64,000 bases of DNA from Euglena gracilis (GCA_039621445.1 CP154956.1:86560231-86624230), one strand, 5' to 3'. Positions 31,900 to 44,972 are shown, counted from the first letter of the stretch. Notes: generated from the letters alone by a model not told the origin. A program made the numbers and translations.

Positions 31900-34500
31900 T
31901 ACCACCGCCTTGGGGGGCGACAGGGAAGGGCGGGATGAAAGCATGCCTGCCTGCACGCCGTTCGTTGTCCGTGGAAACGGGACACACCTTTGAGTGTGCT
32001 CACGCTATTTCCTGTGAAGGATGCATTTTAGTTGCACATTTCAAAACACACACCTTTTATAAACGGAACAAAATGCGGTGAAATAAATATTGTTAATGAT
32101 ATTTTCCCCCTGGGGGGCATAAAGAATTCACAGGGGGAGGTGGCGCATGTGGCAGATTCCGGGTCCGACCCTCCGGATTTTTCGGTCCCGTTGCGTCCCG
32201 AAACCGCGCCGGATCCGGGTGAAAGCGGTCGGATCCAGGAAGACTCAATTTGAGGAACAGGGTTAAGGCGAGGATTGACCCGCCGAAAATTGGCCCTTTT
32301 TAGGGACTAACTTAGGCCAGAGGTTAGGTCCCGTGTGGGGGAGATTTTTGAAAATGCATTCTGCCTAAAAAAACGCCCGAATTTGGCCGAAATCCTGCCT
32401 AAATTTGTCCGCAATGCGACCTGACTTCTCCCTAATCCGGTCGTAACCCTAACCCTATCCCAAACCATAACCCCAACCTCCCTCCGATACCGGACTCAGG
32501 ATCCACCATACCCCCCCCCCCCGTGAATTGCATTAAGAATTCATCTGCTATTATTTGAAATAATATTTTAAATTGTGTAAAAAATTCTCAGCGCTTTTTT
32601 GCATCAGTGTTTCTATCAGTTGGTATGGTTGGATGCAACCATTTGCTCGCTCAGATTTGCTTCGTTTTCTTGATTTGAAAACTTGCCCCTCCCTGGGTCC
32701 AAAGTTGCCCCCGTGGAATATGCAGCCCAGCTCCTGAGCTGTTGTGTACAGTACCTACCATTACCGTGACGCTCGATGCGTGATAAAATGCGTGGCGAAT
32801 GTTTTTTTTTCACTGGCTGTGGTCGGTGCCGCCCATTTTTAAGTCACACTCATGTTCACAGTCATGGGTGGAAGTCTGTGTTGGATTTCAAGCAGCAGGC
32901 CTACCCAAGCAAACCTTTGTGCAGTCGCTGTGAGACTGCAAGTTTTTTTTTTTAGTTGGGAGGCATCTCCTGCAACCAAAGTTAACCCCAATCAATACCC
33001 TCCAACCCCCCTCTCCCTCCCCGGTCGACCTGTGCATCATGCAAACCCAGGGAACAGTGACTCTGTCCAACTCGCTGCCGTCTCCTGTTCAGCAGTGCAG
33101 TGGGCGACAGAGTGGGTGGGAGAATCCTCCAATCAGATGCATTCACCGAATCTCAAACAAATCACGGTGTGAAAACACCTTTTCGTTTTGAATCCAAAAT
33201 TTTTTAAGGCTTCAAAGGCCTTCCACATGGCGTTTCACAATTTATTTTTTGTGTATGGAAGCCGCGTAACACTTTGTGGATGCATTTGCCAAAGGGTTGG
33301 TAGTTCAGTGTCTCTCCCATGTGGACTCCAAGTTCGAATACCCAAAACCCAGGGTTCAACACAAGGGGGTGTCCGGGGTTAAGGTTAGGGTGTGCCTCCG
33401 TTAGGGCTGGATTTCAGGACAGGTGGGGGGTGGGTCTGAACCCCCGCCCAGTCGAGAGGGGACCCCCAAAGCAGTGCTGTCCAAAATGAGCGGTTTCTGG
33501 CCCAGCGCAAAGGGATGGGCCAAAATTGCCCCCCCTAAATTGGCCAAACTACGACACTTGACATTTTTTTTGGGCAAGTTTTGTCATGAATGCTGAAAAT
33601 ATGCGAAGCACTGGTGAAAAGTTTGACCATTTTGTGGGTTCCGAAAGGGGTTTCCTCCAAACTCAAAAACGGTTTTAAAATTGGGAGCTCAAAATAGACC
33701 CGCAAAAGAGCTCCCCCCCCGAGTCTTAACAAAACCTCCATGCCAGACTGAATGGGAGGGTCACGGTTCAAACACAGGAATCCGCCAACCATACATTTTT
33801 TAAGTTTCGTGACCTGGGGGTCCCGGCCGAGCCCCCCATCCCCCCTGGGGATGGGGGTGGGCTGAGGGGTTACCCCGCCAGAGGCGGGGTTTTCCTCTAT
33901 TTTCAGCGCGAAGCGCCGAAACTTTGACCCCAACAGTGGGTCCCCCAAGCCCCCCCCCCCCCTGGGGCCCCCCGGGGCCCAGGGGGTGGGTGGGTGCGTC
34001 CGGACCCCCCCAGGTCCAAACAAAACCTCTGTCCTGAACCCCTATGGACGGTCCGGACCACATGTGTGGGGGGGTCTGGGGGTCGGGGGGGTCTGACAGT
34101 GGGGGGGGGGGACATCGGCCTAAATGGGCTCACTTACTCCACGGCTTCGAACATGGCCGTTGGCAGTTTTCCAAAAGTAATGGTGCGACCATTCTGCATT
34201 TGCCCCCGCAGCCTGTGGAGCCCACAGAACTTCGGGATGCGGTGATGCGCTAGTGGCCTGGCCCGCCCTTTCTCTCCCGCTGATGGCCACCGCCACCTGC
34301 CTCGGTGTGTCGACAAGTTTTTGGACGGAGATGTTTGTTTGTCTCCAGCGTCACCGGGGAAGAATTCCTGTCACCAACATATTTGGGACGTTCATGGTTC
34401 GCTTGGACTTCCCCCCCCCCCCCCCCCCGGGTATTAAGCGAGTGTTGGTTTTGTCCACAGGGAGGTGAGAGGAGGTCAGAGCCCCCCTCCCCAGGGGGAG
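31900..34500. other. spacer downstream of citrate synthase
   Basis: The stretch is AT-rich with short TTAGGG/CCCTAA words (32,449-32,470), a repeat of C/G-run blocks (33,810-34,110) and a tRNA-like T-loop at 33,329-33,342. An exon-like piece at 34,212-34,303 follows a good acceptor (GCCCCCGCAG). Its frame cannot be fixed: one reading stops quickly (PVEPTELRDAVMR-stop). No family is recognised. Confidence 0.4.
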
Positions 34501-34521
34501 GCCCCCAAAGGGGGAGGGGGG

Positions 34522-34885
34522 CAGGGTTCGATATAGGGAGGGTGTACGGGGTTCAGGTGGTGGGTGTCCCCCCATCCTCCCTCTCCAGGACCGGAGGGGA
34601 GTCCGGGCCGATCCCAGGGGGTTCCTGGGACCCCCTCCCAAAAGTCAAAGTTTTCCTTCTGGCGCTTTGAGCCGAATTTTTTTTTTGCGTTTTTGGCGTT
34701 TTTTTTTTTGCCTAAAAACTGCCCAAAAAATTTGACCGTTTTGTGGGGTCAAAAATTTTCGGCCTGGAGTTTGAGCCAGGCCGAAAATCAGTCACCCGGA
34801 CCGGACCGCGCCATTGTTTAGGTGGGGGGGGTGTTCCCCTACCCCCCCCCCCCCCCGGACCGGGGAGTCCTTATGTCGAACGCTG
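34522..34885. mobile_element. CAGGGTTCGATATAGGGA element, copy 2
   Basis: It begins CAGGGTTCGATATAGGGA and ends TCCTTATGTCGAACGCTG, a slightly decayed inverse. The flanks GAGGGGGG and GAGGGAGG agree at 7 of 8 positions. It has the same layout as 31,388-31,754, including the GGCGCTTTGAGCCG hairpin. Confidence 0.8.
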
Positions 34886-35417
34886 GAGGGAGGTCCGGAC
34901 CCCCCCCCCCTCCGAACCGAGGGGGCCCATAGAACCAAAACATTTTTTGAAAAATTTTACCATATTTTTTACCATATGTTTTTATCAATTTTTTGGAATA
35001 ATTAGCGCCGAAGACGCGAGTTGAAACTTTTATTTGAAGCTATTTGAAGACTTTTTGAAGCCCTTTAAATTTTTTATGTGTTTTGCACCAGGCCTTTTTC
35101 CCTGGAGGGAGGGAGGTAGACCCCCCCCAAAGGGGGAGGGGGTCCAGGACCACCCCTTCTTCCTACTTCTCATTTAACACCCTCCCTGCCTCCCCAGGGG
35201 GTGCTGTGGTAGGCAGGCGGGTTTTTCACTTTCGACCTCCTGGGGTGGGTTTTGAGGTGGGTAGTGTTATAGAACACTCCCCAGAGCCGAAGGCACCGGA
35301 GGCCCGAAAATGGCCATTTTCAAGAACAAATTGGCTGGCAGGCACTGGGACCCAAAACTGGCCCTTCTATCCCCCCTCCCCCTTGGGTTGGTCAGTCTCG
35401 TTCTATTCCCTCAGCTG

Positions 35418-35525
35418 TCAAGTTACCCCCTGAACAGCACGAGCAACGGCGGCTGGAGGTTGAGCGGCTTTATGAACAACAGTTCTGGACGAAATGGGTG
35501 TGCAACGCGCGTTGGCGGGCGTGAT
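35418..35525 (+). CDS. candidate terminal exon, unrecognised
   Basis: After CCCTCAG the frame reads VKLPPEQHEQRRLEVERLYE followed by QQFWTKWVCNARWRA and TGA. It is a charged, helix-prone, non-repetitive stretch with an acceptor in front and a stop at the end, as expected for a last exon. I do not recognise the protein. The neighbouring frames are also open, so confidence is limited. Confidence 0.35.
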
Positions 35526-35895
35526 GCCGTGGTGGGTTCCCGTGCACTTTGCCCCAGACCTGATGGACCCATTTGTGCCCGGGCCGGTGAGCCAGGTGGG
35601 GCTGAATTCAAGCATGGCCGGCTGCATCCTCCAGGCACTCCAACCCCCTGGAAGTGGGAAGGTCTTGGGCAGAAAGTGGCCCCAAAATAGCCGGCCTCCG
35701 GCACCTTCGCCTTCGGAGCCGAAGGTGCCTTAGCTGAGTGCCAACACCTTACCCCCCTGCCCCCCCCCCCCAACCCCTCCCCAGGGCAGTACGGGAATTG
35801 GCCAAACAGCCAGGGTGGTGGGTCGGGGGGGGGGGGTCGCCCCCCCCCCCCACCTCCTGCGTGGGCCACCACCCCTGCCCCTCCCTCCCACCACC

Positions 35896-37372
35896 TTACC
35901 TGCCCTACCCTGCCCTACCCTACCCTGCCCTGCCCTACCCTACCCTACCCTACCCTACCCTACCCTACCCTACCCTACCCTACCCTACCCTACCCTACCC
36001 TACCCTGCCCTACCCTACCCTACCCTACCCTACCCTACCCTACCCTACCCTACCCTGCCCTACCCTGCCCTACCCTACCCTACCCTACCCTGCCCTACCC
36101 TGCCCTACCCTACCCTACCCTACCCTACCCTACCCTACCCTACCCTCCCCTACCCTACCCTACCCTACCCTGCCCTACCCTACCCTACCCTACCCTACCC
36201 TACCCTACCCTGCCCTACCCTACCCTACCCTCTAACCTGCCCTACCCTACCCTACCCTACCCTACCCTACCCTACCCTACCCTACCCTACCCTACCCTGC
36301 CCTACCCTACCCTACCCTACCCTGCCCTACCCTACCCTACCCTACCCTCCCCTCCCCTCCCCTACCCTACCCTACCCTACCCTACCCTACCCTACCCTAC
36401 CCTACCCTACCCTACCCTACCCTGCCCTACCCTACCCTACCCTACCCTACCCTGCCCTACCCTACCCTGCCCTACCCTGCCCTACCCTACCCTACCCTAC
36501 CCTACCCTACCCTACCCTACCCTACCCTACCCTACCCTAACCCTACCCTACCCTGCCTACCCTACCCTACCCTATCCCTACACCTACCCTACCCTGCCCT
36601 ACCCTACCCTACCCTACCCTACCCTACCCTACCCTGCCCTGCCCTACCCTACCCTACTCTATACTACCCTACCCTACCCTACCCTACCCTACCCTACCCC
36701 TACCCTACCCTACCCTACCCTACCCTACCCTACCCTACCCCACCCTACCCTCCCCTACCCTCCCCTACCCTGCCCTACCCTACCCTACCCTGCCCTACCC
36801 TACCCTGCCCTACCCTGCCCTACCCTACCCTACCCTACCCTACCCTACCCTGCCCTACCCTACCCTACCCTACCCTACCCTACCCTACCCTGCCCTACCC
36901 TACCCTAACCCTACCCTACCCTACCCTGCCCTCCCTACACTACCCTACCCTACCTGCCCTACCCCACCCTACCCAACCCACCCTACCCCGCCCTACCCTA
37001 CCCTACCCTACCCTGCCCTACCCTACCCTAACCTAACCCTACCCTACCCCCTACCCCTACCCTACCCTACCCTACCCTACCCTACCATACCCTACCCTAC
37101 CCTACCCTACCCTACCCCCCCCCCTACCCTACCCTACCCTACCCTACCCTGCTACCCTGCCCTACCCTACCCTACCCTACCCTACCCTACCCTGCCCTAC
37201 CCTACCCAACCCTACCCTACCCTCCCCTCCCCTACCCTGCCCTACCCTACCCTCCCCTACCCTACCCTACCCTACCCTCCCCTACCCTACCCTACCCTAC
37301 CCTACCCTACCCTACCCTACCCTACCCTACCCTACCCTACCCTACCCTACCCTACCCTACCCTACACTACCC
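35896..37372. repeat. (CCCTA)n telomere-like tract, 1.48 kb
   Basis: Nearly uninterrupted CCCTA pentamers (TAGGG on the minus strand) carry interspersed CCCTG and CCCTC variants and a few CCCTAA hexamers (for example near 36,540, 36,906 and 37,030). All lie in one orientation. The long frames through it are Pro-Tyr/Leu repeats, not genes. The sequence changes abruptly on both sides. Confidence 0.95.
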
Positions 37373-37455
37373 CATCGGACAGGCACCACGACCAGGCACG
37401 ACCCCCTTGGGGGGTCCGGCCTGTCTCCCCTGGCAGACCAGGTGACCCCTTTGTT

Positions 37456-37953
37456 CGCAGGGTTGGCCCAATTCTCTCCGGTTGGGGCACATCAATCAGC
37501 AAGTGGGACGCGAAATGCTCCCCCGGTTTGATGTGCGGCCCATGCAGGAGCGGGATGAGAGCGGGCGTGCCATCCGGAGTCGCCACCGACAGCAACCTGC
37601 GTATGCCGCCGGCCATCCCACCCCATCCCCCATCCCCCTCCACCATCGCCCATCACGTCGGGTGCTACCGCCATGTCGCCCAACGAGATGATTGGGTGAC
37701 GTTGACGGCGCCACCCGGTGCGATGAGCCGTCTCCGTTCCGCAAAGAAAGGACCTTCCACTTTGTCGCAATTGGTGTTGCTTTGCTCAACCCCCTGCCCT
37801 GTGACCACACCCCTGACCAGTGCGGCACATTGCAACAGCTTTGACGTGCAACAGCTATGTCAAAGTTCAGCGCACCTGACAGCTTGGTTCAGAGGGACAA
37901 TTCCTCTCACAAATCCCTTTTCCAAGGGACACTGCAGACGTCCCCGAGATTGA
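37456..37953 (+). CDS. open GC-rich stretch beside the telomere-like tract
   Basis: The plus frame is open for about 166 codons after GTTCGCAG. It holds ILSGWGTSISKWDAKCSPGL, then APPGAMSRLRSAKKGPSTLS and later VTTPLTSAAHCNSF. The opposite strand is open too (DMAVAPDVMGDGGGGWGMGW), so the coding strand is undecided. No family is recognised. It could be a subtelomeric gene or repeat. Confidence 0.25.
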   Translation, partial: RRVGPILSGWGTSISKWDAKCSPGLMCGPCRSGMRAGVPSGVATDSNLRMPPAIPPHPPSPSTIAHHVGCYRHVAQRDDWVTLTAPPGAMSRLRSAKKGPSTLSQLVLLCSTPCPVTTPLTSAAHCNSFDVQQLCQSSAHLTAWFRGTIPLTNPFSKGHCRRPRD

Positions 37954-38429
37954 GAAGCTGATCCATGGGGACTATTACCCAAAGTGCCAGCCGTTCCCAT
38001 CGAAGAAGAAGAAGAATGCCCATCGCAGTGTGTGCCCATGTGTGCACACAAAAACAAAGTCCATGAATTTAACCTTCCTTTCCCACAAGAGATTGAAATC
38101 GGCTTCCATGTTTCCAGACTGGTAATTTTTTCTGCGTCTTTCGTCCCTTCGTCTTTCGGCCCCGTTTCTTTTCACTTTGCAGAATTCGTTGACGGAAACA
38201 TTATGAAATATTCCAGAACCGTTGCGGGCCAGCATAAGTCATGTTGGCTGTAAGGGTTGATCTCTCGTTACATCTCCACAACCAGAGAGAGACCAAGTAC
38301 ACTAGCGACATCCATCTCATTTTTAGATTTGGCTCCACAACAAATTTTGTCTGGATTGGAGGACAAAGTTTCCATCAGAGAGCATCCCCTGCTCCTCATC
38401 CTGCTCTGCGTCGTTGCATCCGCGTCAGG

Positions 38430-38735
38430 CAATTGCTTAAGCACTGGCCGACCCCCCTGGGGGGGGGGGGTGGGTGACTGGTTTTTTCAGAGTGACTGAC
38501 TCGTTTTTGGCCCGGACCCCCTCCCCCCCGGGGGGGGTCGGCCAGGGGTGGGCAAAAATGGCTTGAGTGACCCCGGCACCGAAGGCGCCAGAAATTTTTG
38601 TTTGGCCTAAAATGGTCTAAAGTGACTGGAAAGTGGCCATTTTTCTGAGTGGCAGACCCCCCCCTGGGGGGTGTGACTGGCTGGTTTTCCAAAAATGAGT
38701 GACTGACTGAAGTGGAGTGACCCTCCGGGGGTCGG
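38430..38735. mobile_element. GACTGACTGG miniature element, copy A (decayed)
   Basis: It starts near AATTGCTTAA and holds GTGACTGGTTTTTTCAGAGT, GGTCGGCC, a CACCGAAGGCGCCAGAAATT hairpin and GAGTGACTGACTG. It shares this order with copies at 43,690, 52,419 and 55,025. The right end is worn. Confidence 0.55.
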
Positions 38736-38739
38736 CAAA

Positions 38740-41110
38740 AAATGTATGATCCGCGTCACACAACGGCAACAGGGGTGTGGTTGTGATTTTATTTGTGTAT
38801 TTTGGTTATTTTGGTTTTGTTTTTCATTATGTTGTGTGTCGCCCAGTCACGAGAGACCCATGGTCCGGCAATCTTCCACGTAAGGTGCACTGTCCACTGG
38901 CCCGCCCCTCAAGCACGCCAAGGCACTCACCCCCTCCGATGCCACGTCGTCCGCTGCCCTCGCCTCGCTGTCGACGGACGCCTCCTCCCCCTGCGAGCGG
39001 TTGCCACCTTCCCAGCCCTCTCAACATGTTTGCTGCTTCGAAGGCTGCCACCACTGGACCTCCCACTGTTGCCACACCCCAAGTAGGTTGTCTCTCGCTG
39101 TTGTGGTGATGGCCTCACGCTTTGCCATCTTCCAATCTTCCAATGTTGGAATGGACGTCGCCCAAGCCAATCATTTCGTTCGTTTGTTTATTTGTTTCAT
39201 TTCATTTGTTTTCAGCGGTCAATTTCCGTGACAGAAAGGATCGTCGCCCCTCCACGTCAAAGTGATGGGGCCATTTTTTCTGGGGTGTCGCCAGGAGCCA
39301 AGCACTCCCATTTCCTCTCAATGGTTCGTCCCCTCCCCCAAAGTGATGGCCTCCATGTTTTTTTCTTTTATTTGGGTGTCTTGTAAGACAGCTAATTCCC
39401 CTCCACTCCACCGAGGGTCCATCTTCTGTGGACAATGTGATTTTCCGTTTCCCCCCAGTGGTTTTTTTTCTTTGTTTTTTTGTTTTATTTTGGACTACTT
39501 GTAAGACGGCCAAGCTAAGACCCCCTGGGGGTCCACGAGGGGTCGGCCATCATGGTCGGACATCGATGGTCGGAAATGGGCGCAAGTTGAACGCAGTTGA
39601 AGGAAAATTAGGGTAAGGCTTAGGATTAGGATCAGGGGTCCGGTTTGGATTCGGCTCGCAACCAAAATTGTTTAATTCCGGACTATTTCTGGCGTAAAAG
39701 GAGGTGCAAATGCCAAAATACAGCAAAAAAATAACTATTTACTGGTTTACTGGTTTATTCAAACCTCAATCACCCAAAATGTCCTGTTTGGTGGTCTGCC
39801 TCAAGGCAAGGGGTTTTGGATGGGATCCATGAACCACAGGGTGGGCAATAAATTACAGTAGACACAAATTTTGGTAAAATATCCAATTATTTTACCATAA
39901 TTTTCAACCGATGTAATTTTCCCGCACCCTCTTCCATGAGGCCTCAGTCAAAAACGTCCCTAAAATGACAAAAAATGTTAACGTTGGCAAATATTGACCC
40001 TTGATGGCATTTTTGAGGTTGAATACCTAGAATTTATTCAGTTCGCTTGATGAAAAGCAGAGACAAAACTGCTCGACCCATGCAAAAGAAAAACATGACA
40101 AAAACCGATTAGATACCAACTTTTAACAAAATCATTTTTTTAGAATCAAAATTTTGCCAGATATTTTGCCGTAACATTTTTACAATGATATTTGCTCAGT
40201 GTAATTTTTGTCACCCCTGCTGCGGGACCCACACACTTTGCAGCCTGTATGAGCAGCTGCGGTGGGCCAACCACCGGCAGAAGCCACGGTCCCACTCCAG
40301 GGACCAGGACACCTCTGCCCAGGCCCTCTCTTCGCCCTTTCCTGTGCCAATATAAGTTACAAAATTCCGGGAATTGAGACCTGATCTCTTCACCCTCAGG
40401 AAATCCGACAGATTCCGCCATTGAGATAATATTGCGAGAGGGAAGGGCAGGCTCCAACCCAGAGGTGCCCAAGCAGCACCCAAGTACTCAAACACCACCA
40501 CACGCCGCTTTGAGGAGACGGCTGGATGGAGGCAACGCCGGGCATTATGGCTGTGTGCCTGATAGGTTGCCATGGCCCTCTTTCACTGTTCTCTTTCCTT
40601 TCTCTTTCTTTCCATGATCCCCCCCTCCCCCAGCGTTCATAAATGACGGGCCCAAGGGAGCGGCACCAAGCTCTCACCCAATTCGCTGAGGACCTGCCGT
40701 CCACTTAACGGCAGGCGAGCTCCTGTACAGCCGGGCCCAGCCCCCAGCCTCCTGAGCAGGCGGCTGCCGCTTGCGAATAATCATCCGAGGGGATTCCGTG
40801 CCGCACTGTGTGGTTGTTGATGCCTTTTGATGCGGGTCGAAGGACGCACACGCGCACACACGCACATGCACGCACACACCCACCCACCCACCCACCCACC
40901 CACCCACCCACAGCCACCTCTGGTCGCATTCGTCATCCACGGCTCTGTAAGTCTACTGGAAACAATTATCAGCCCTGTCAGGTAAGGCTTTCCCTCGAAA
41001 GGCAAACACATGACAAATGGGGTATTCGACGTGACGTCCAACATCTCGTGCGTGCGTGTGTGTGTGCGTGCGCGCGTGAGTGCGTGCATGCATGCGTGCA
41101 TGTCAGGCTT
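38740..41110. other. AT-rich spacer with exon-like islands
   Basis: A GC-rich island at 38,900-39,085 is open in all three plus frames and rich in Pro/Ser/Leu, so no frame can be chosen. 39,600-40,200 is AT-rich with nothing recognisable. 40,225-40,760 is moderately GC-rich with unassigned frames. (CACCC)n and CACA runs occupy 40,845-40,915. Confidence 0.4.
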
Positions 41111-41116
41111 GCGCTT

Positions 41117-41595
<479 letters not shown>

Positions 41596-41652
41596 CAGCA
41601 CGGCCGTTTCGCGGTGGTCAAGAGTGACAGAGGGTAGCGGGGAGAGAGGGGG

Positions 41653-41810
41653 GCCACCGCCGCTGAGCCACCGCCGCCTGCCCCTACGCCCACCCCGCCG
41701 CCCCTAGACCACCCGCCCGCCCCTCACCGCCCCGGCCCAGCAGTGCCCCCACTGGCCCCCGCCCCGGTGCTCCAGCCGGACCCGAATGGTGTGGCTGAGC
41801 TTCTTGCATT
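41653..41810 (+). CDS. candidate proline-rich exon
   Basis: A GC-rich island reads ATAAEPPPPAPTPTPPPLDH, then PPAPHRPGPAVPPLAPAPVL and LQPDPNGVAELLAF, and then enters AT-rich sequence. It looks like a disordered segment of a large protein. No family is recognised and the boundaries are approximate. Confidence 0.35.
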
Positions 41811-42127
41811 TGGCATTGCTTGGTCACTTGTGCTTTTTTTCTTCAAAAAATATTCTTGGACGTTCCAAAGCTCACATTTTCCAGACGTTTCTAGATATTT
41901 TTTTCGAGAAAATTCGGGCACCCCAAGCCGCTCATTTTTCTTGAATGATTTTTTGATACCATGCCGATGTTCTTCCTGGTTTTTTGAGCCGTTGAATTCA
42001 CATCATATTGGTCTAATTCTCTCTGCTCACTGACTGTCAGGCAAGGAACCTGCTAACCCACCTAGAAGTCTGTCTGTCTGTCTGCCGGTGCACCATGGAC
42101 GATGGCACTTCTGCACTCTCCCCCTCA

Positions 42128-42190
42128 GTGAGCCCCGGCCCTCCTCCATTGGCAGCTCCCGGAGGTGGACGTCGCTGGCTGCTGCCATCG
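42128..42190 (+). CDS. candidate short exon, Ser/Pro-rich
   Basis: The acceptor CTCCCCCTCAG precedes a GC-rich block that ends before GGTGTTCG. The block reads SPGPPPLAAPGGGRRWLLPS in one frame. It belongs to the same compositional class as its neighbours. The frame is not certain. Confidence 0.3.
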
Positions 42191-43142
42191 GTGTTCGCCG
42201 TTTAGCTTTGTGTCACCGCCTGTCTTGCACTCTGTGTGTTGGTGTGGCCGTTGTGCAAGAACTCCCCGTGACATTCTGGTACCAAAAGGCCAATGCATTT
42301 TCGGTGAAACGCATTTCATCGCCATTTTCGCAAAACCTGAAACAGCTGAATATTTATTTCCTGCGGCCGAACCCAAGCCCGGTGGAAATATGGCTTTGTA
42401 CTGGCTGACCTGTCGCGTGACAGCTTTCTGGGATTGGATTGCATTAACGTTACTTGAATTAATGTCACATTCATTGAATGCTCCCTGAAAGTGACTTTCT
42501 GGCCACGGGACTGGGCCATGTACCTGTCCTTTTGTTCTGCTGTCCCACCGATTGGGGTGTGGCACAGCATTGGGTTTGAAGGCCAATTGTGCTGCCACTC
42601 ACGGTGGCACGGTGGCGAGATATTTTCATACTGGTGGGCGGGGATGGGGGGCACCAACTGGACTGTTATTCACTGCAGCATAGCGGTGGGAATTTTTCAA
42701 TCAAATAAAGTTTGGGGGGTGGGGGATTGGGGCAACACAGTGCTGTCACTCACGGTTGTGTGCCGGTGGGAATTGTCATATGGGCGAGGCGGGGGGATTT
42801 GTGCAATAACTGGGGTGTCACAGCGGTGGGAGCTTTTCATTTTATAGAGGTGAGTTGGGATTGGGGGGGGGTGGGCAACTGTTGGACTGTTACTCACTGT
42901 GGCACAGTGGTGGGAATTTCCACAATATTCCGGGGGGGGCTGGATACCTCCCCCCCCCTCCATCCTCCTCCCTCCTTACATGCCCCCCTGAAGTTGGCCT
43001 TCGGCCTTTTGCATATTACCGCCAAAATTCTTCACATGCAAACTTGGCTCCCACAAAGTTGCCCCCCCCCGCCCAACCTTCAACCATGGCCCGGGCCAAG
43101 CGCCCAGGGGGGGGGGGGAGGTATGGATTTTGTCATTAGCGG

Positions 43143-43310
43143 GTGGAGAGGTTTCTGCGTCCCTGTCGCCGCCGCCCACCATTCCCCGGAGGTTCTTCAC
43201 CCCCGCCCTGTCCCGTCGTTTTCGTATCGGTCCAGCGTGCGCCCGCGAGCATCGATCCGCTCTCCACCGGTCCCTCCAGCTTGCTGCAGCAGCCGCAGCA
43301 AGACCCACAG
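43143..43310 (+). CDS. candidate exon, Pro/Gln-rich
   Basis: One frame reads SPPPCPVVFVSVQRAPASID, then PLSTGPSSLLQQPQQDPQ, ending at a clean donor (CCACAG|GTTTGT). GC-rich and flanked by AT-rich sequence on the right. Other frames are also open. Unrecognised. Confidence 0.4.
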
Positions 43311-43491
43311 GTTTGTCTCAATTGTATGCGTCTCTGTTGCTGCTTCCAACGGGATTCAAAAAAAAAAGATTTCCCCACACAGGCTCTGGTGGGGCAGTTT
43401 TCTTCCGCTTTTTTTTCTTTTTTTTTGTTTCATAATCAATCTTATTATCATCCTGATCATATCATTAAAGTGTTGGTATGCACTGAGGCAG

Positions 43492-43640
43492 GCCTCTGCC
43501 CAAAACGTCCCGGTCCCTCCGCCACAGTTGGCGCGATCAGACACCTGGCGGAGGAGGAAGAAGAGGAGGATGGTGATGCCCCGAAGGCCCAACAAACCTC
43601 TTCATCGGCGCCAAAGCAGGCTCTGCAGCCTGGTGTGTGA
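43492..43640 (+). CDS. candidate acidic exon ending in a stop
   Basis: After CTGAGGCAG the frame reads LCPKRPGPSATVGAIRHLAE, then EEEEEDGDAPKAQQTSSSAP, then KQALQPGV and TGA. The acidic run followed by a Ser/Ala/Gln tail looks disordered. It could be the last exon of the gene that includes the 41.6-43.3 kb blocks. Confidence 0.4.
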
Positions 43641-43689
43641 GACAATGTGAGATCTATGTCCTGTTGGGCTGGGCGACACCGGGACCATG

Positions 43690-43999
43690 CCATTGCTTGG
43701 GGCATGTCCGACGGCTGCCTGGTTTTTTGGGAGTGACTTACTGGTTTTTGGCTCCGGATCCCCCCCCCCCCCCCGGGGTGTGTGGTCGACCAGGAACAAC
43801 TGCCCAGCATTGAAGGCCACGGAAAATTTTTTTGGGGTTTTTGCCGAAATTCTTTGATTTTGAGCCATCTTTGGCCGAGTGCCCCAAGTGACAGACCCCC
43901 CCAGGGGGGGGAGGGGTCGGAAGTGGCTTTCAAAAGTGGTTGACTGGTTTTTTGATTGTGGAAAGTGCCCCCCCCCCCCGCGGGGTTGGTAAGCAATGG
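43690..43999. mobile_element. CCATTGCTTA miniature element, copy B
   Basis: CCATTGCTT at the left and AAGCAATGG at the right are inverted. The order GGTTTTTTGGGAGTGACT, a C run, a GGTCGACC segment, a GGCCACGG hairpin, then a second C run matches copy C at 52,419. Confidence 0.7.
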
Positions 44000-44458
44000 G
44001 ATGACCGGGACTTATGCGTTCCTTTCGCACCAGGGTTGGGTGGTGTATTTCCGTTTCGTGTTGGGCTTTGTGTATTGTTCCGTTCCTCACAGCTGAGGTG
44101 GCCGCGGTTGCAGCTGGTCCGGCTTTCCGTCATGCAATGCAAGTTCATGGTGTGTGGCTATGTGGCGGCCCGATGACTGAGCCAAAATATCTCCAGAAAG
44201 CAACGCGGGTGTAAAATACGTAAAAGAGATGCAAGGGGCAGTAAAAACAGCAAAAAAAAGGAACGCCATGGAAAAGCGAGGGAAAACATTGAAAAGCAAC
44301 TCTAAGAGAAACTCCGTCACCCCCGAGGAGTCGGCTGCTGTCTATCACCAAGCCGAATGGCTACAATGAAAGATCCATTGGAGTGCTGCTTGCTGTGTTG
44401 ACTGCCAGGCCGTCGAGTGACACGTTCTGGGACATGAATTTTTTGGGCTGCTCTCACT

Positions 44459-44972
44459 CAGGGGGGGGGGGAAATTGATATCCGCAATTTTTCCGCAATT
44501 TCCGCAATTTTCCGCAATTTCCACAATTTTCCGCAATTTTCCGCATTTTTCCGCAATTTCCGCAATTTTCCGCAATTTTTCACCATTTTTTTGAAGAATT
44601 TTTTCCCCACCACCGAAGATGGAAGATGCAATGAGTTCAAGCCATTCTTCAAATGGATCAACAGGTGTGCTATTGTGTTTTGTTGTCCCCCCCCCCAGTT
44701 TACCAATTTTTCTCACAGGTGCACCACTGGTCACAGGATTGGGTGCGTCCCACCTGTGCAATAAACATCAAGCGTGTTGATTTGTGCTCGCCTGCATCGA
44801 CGTGGGTGTTGCAGTGTTCTGAACCTCACAATTGAAAATTTTCTAAGTCCCCCCAAGCAGAAATGTGTATACCCGATATCAATTTTTCCGCAATTTTTCC
44901 GCAATTTCCGCAATTTTCCGCAATTTTCCGCAATTTTTCCGAAGGCCTCCGATATCAATCCCCCCCCCCCTG
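44459..44972. mobile_element. miniature CAGGGG element with CCGCAATTTT arrays, copy 2
   Basis: It begins CAGGGGGGGGGGGAAATTGA and ends GATATCAATCCCCCCCCCCCTG. TCTCACT flanks both sides directly (44,452-44,458 and 44,973-44,979). It has the same CCGCAATTTT arrays and the same centre as 14,632-15,136 at high identity, so the family moved recently. Confidence 0.85.

Noticed and set aside
33291-33350. tRNA-like T-loop (AAGTTCGAATACCC)
   Set aside because: The acceptor and anticodon stems do not form; only a chance B-box-like word.
35738-36540. Long Pro-Tyr/Leu open frames of up to 241 codons
   Set aside because: They are translations of the (CCCTA)n tract; every frame is open because the repeat has no stop.
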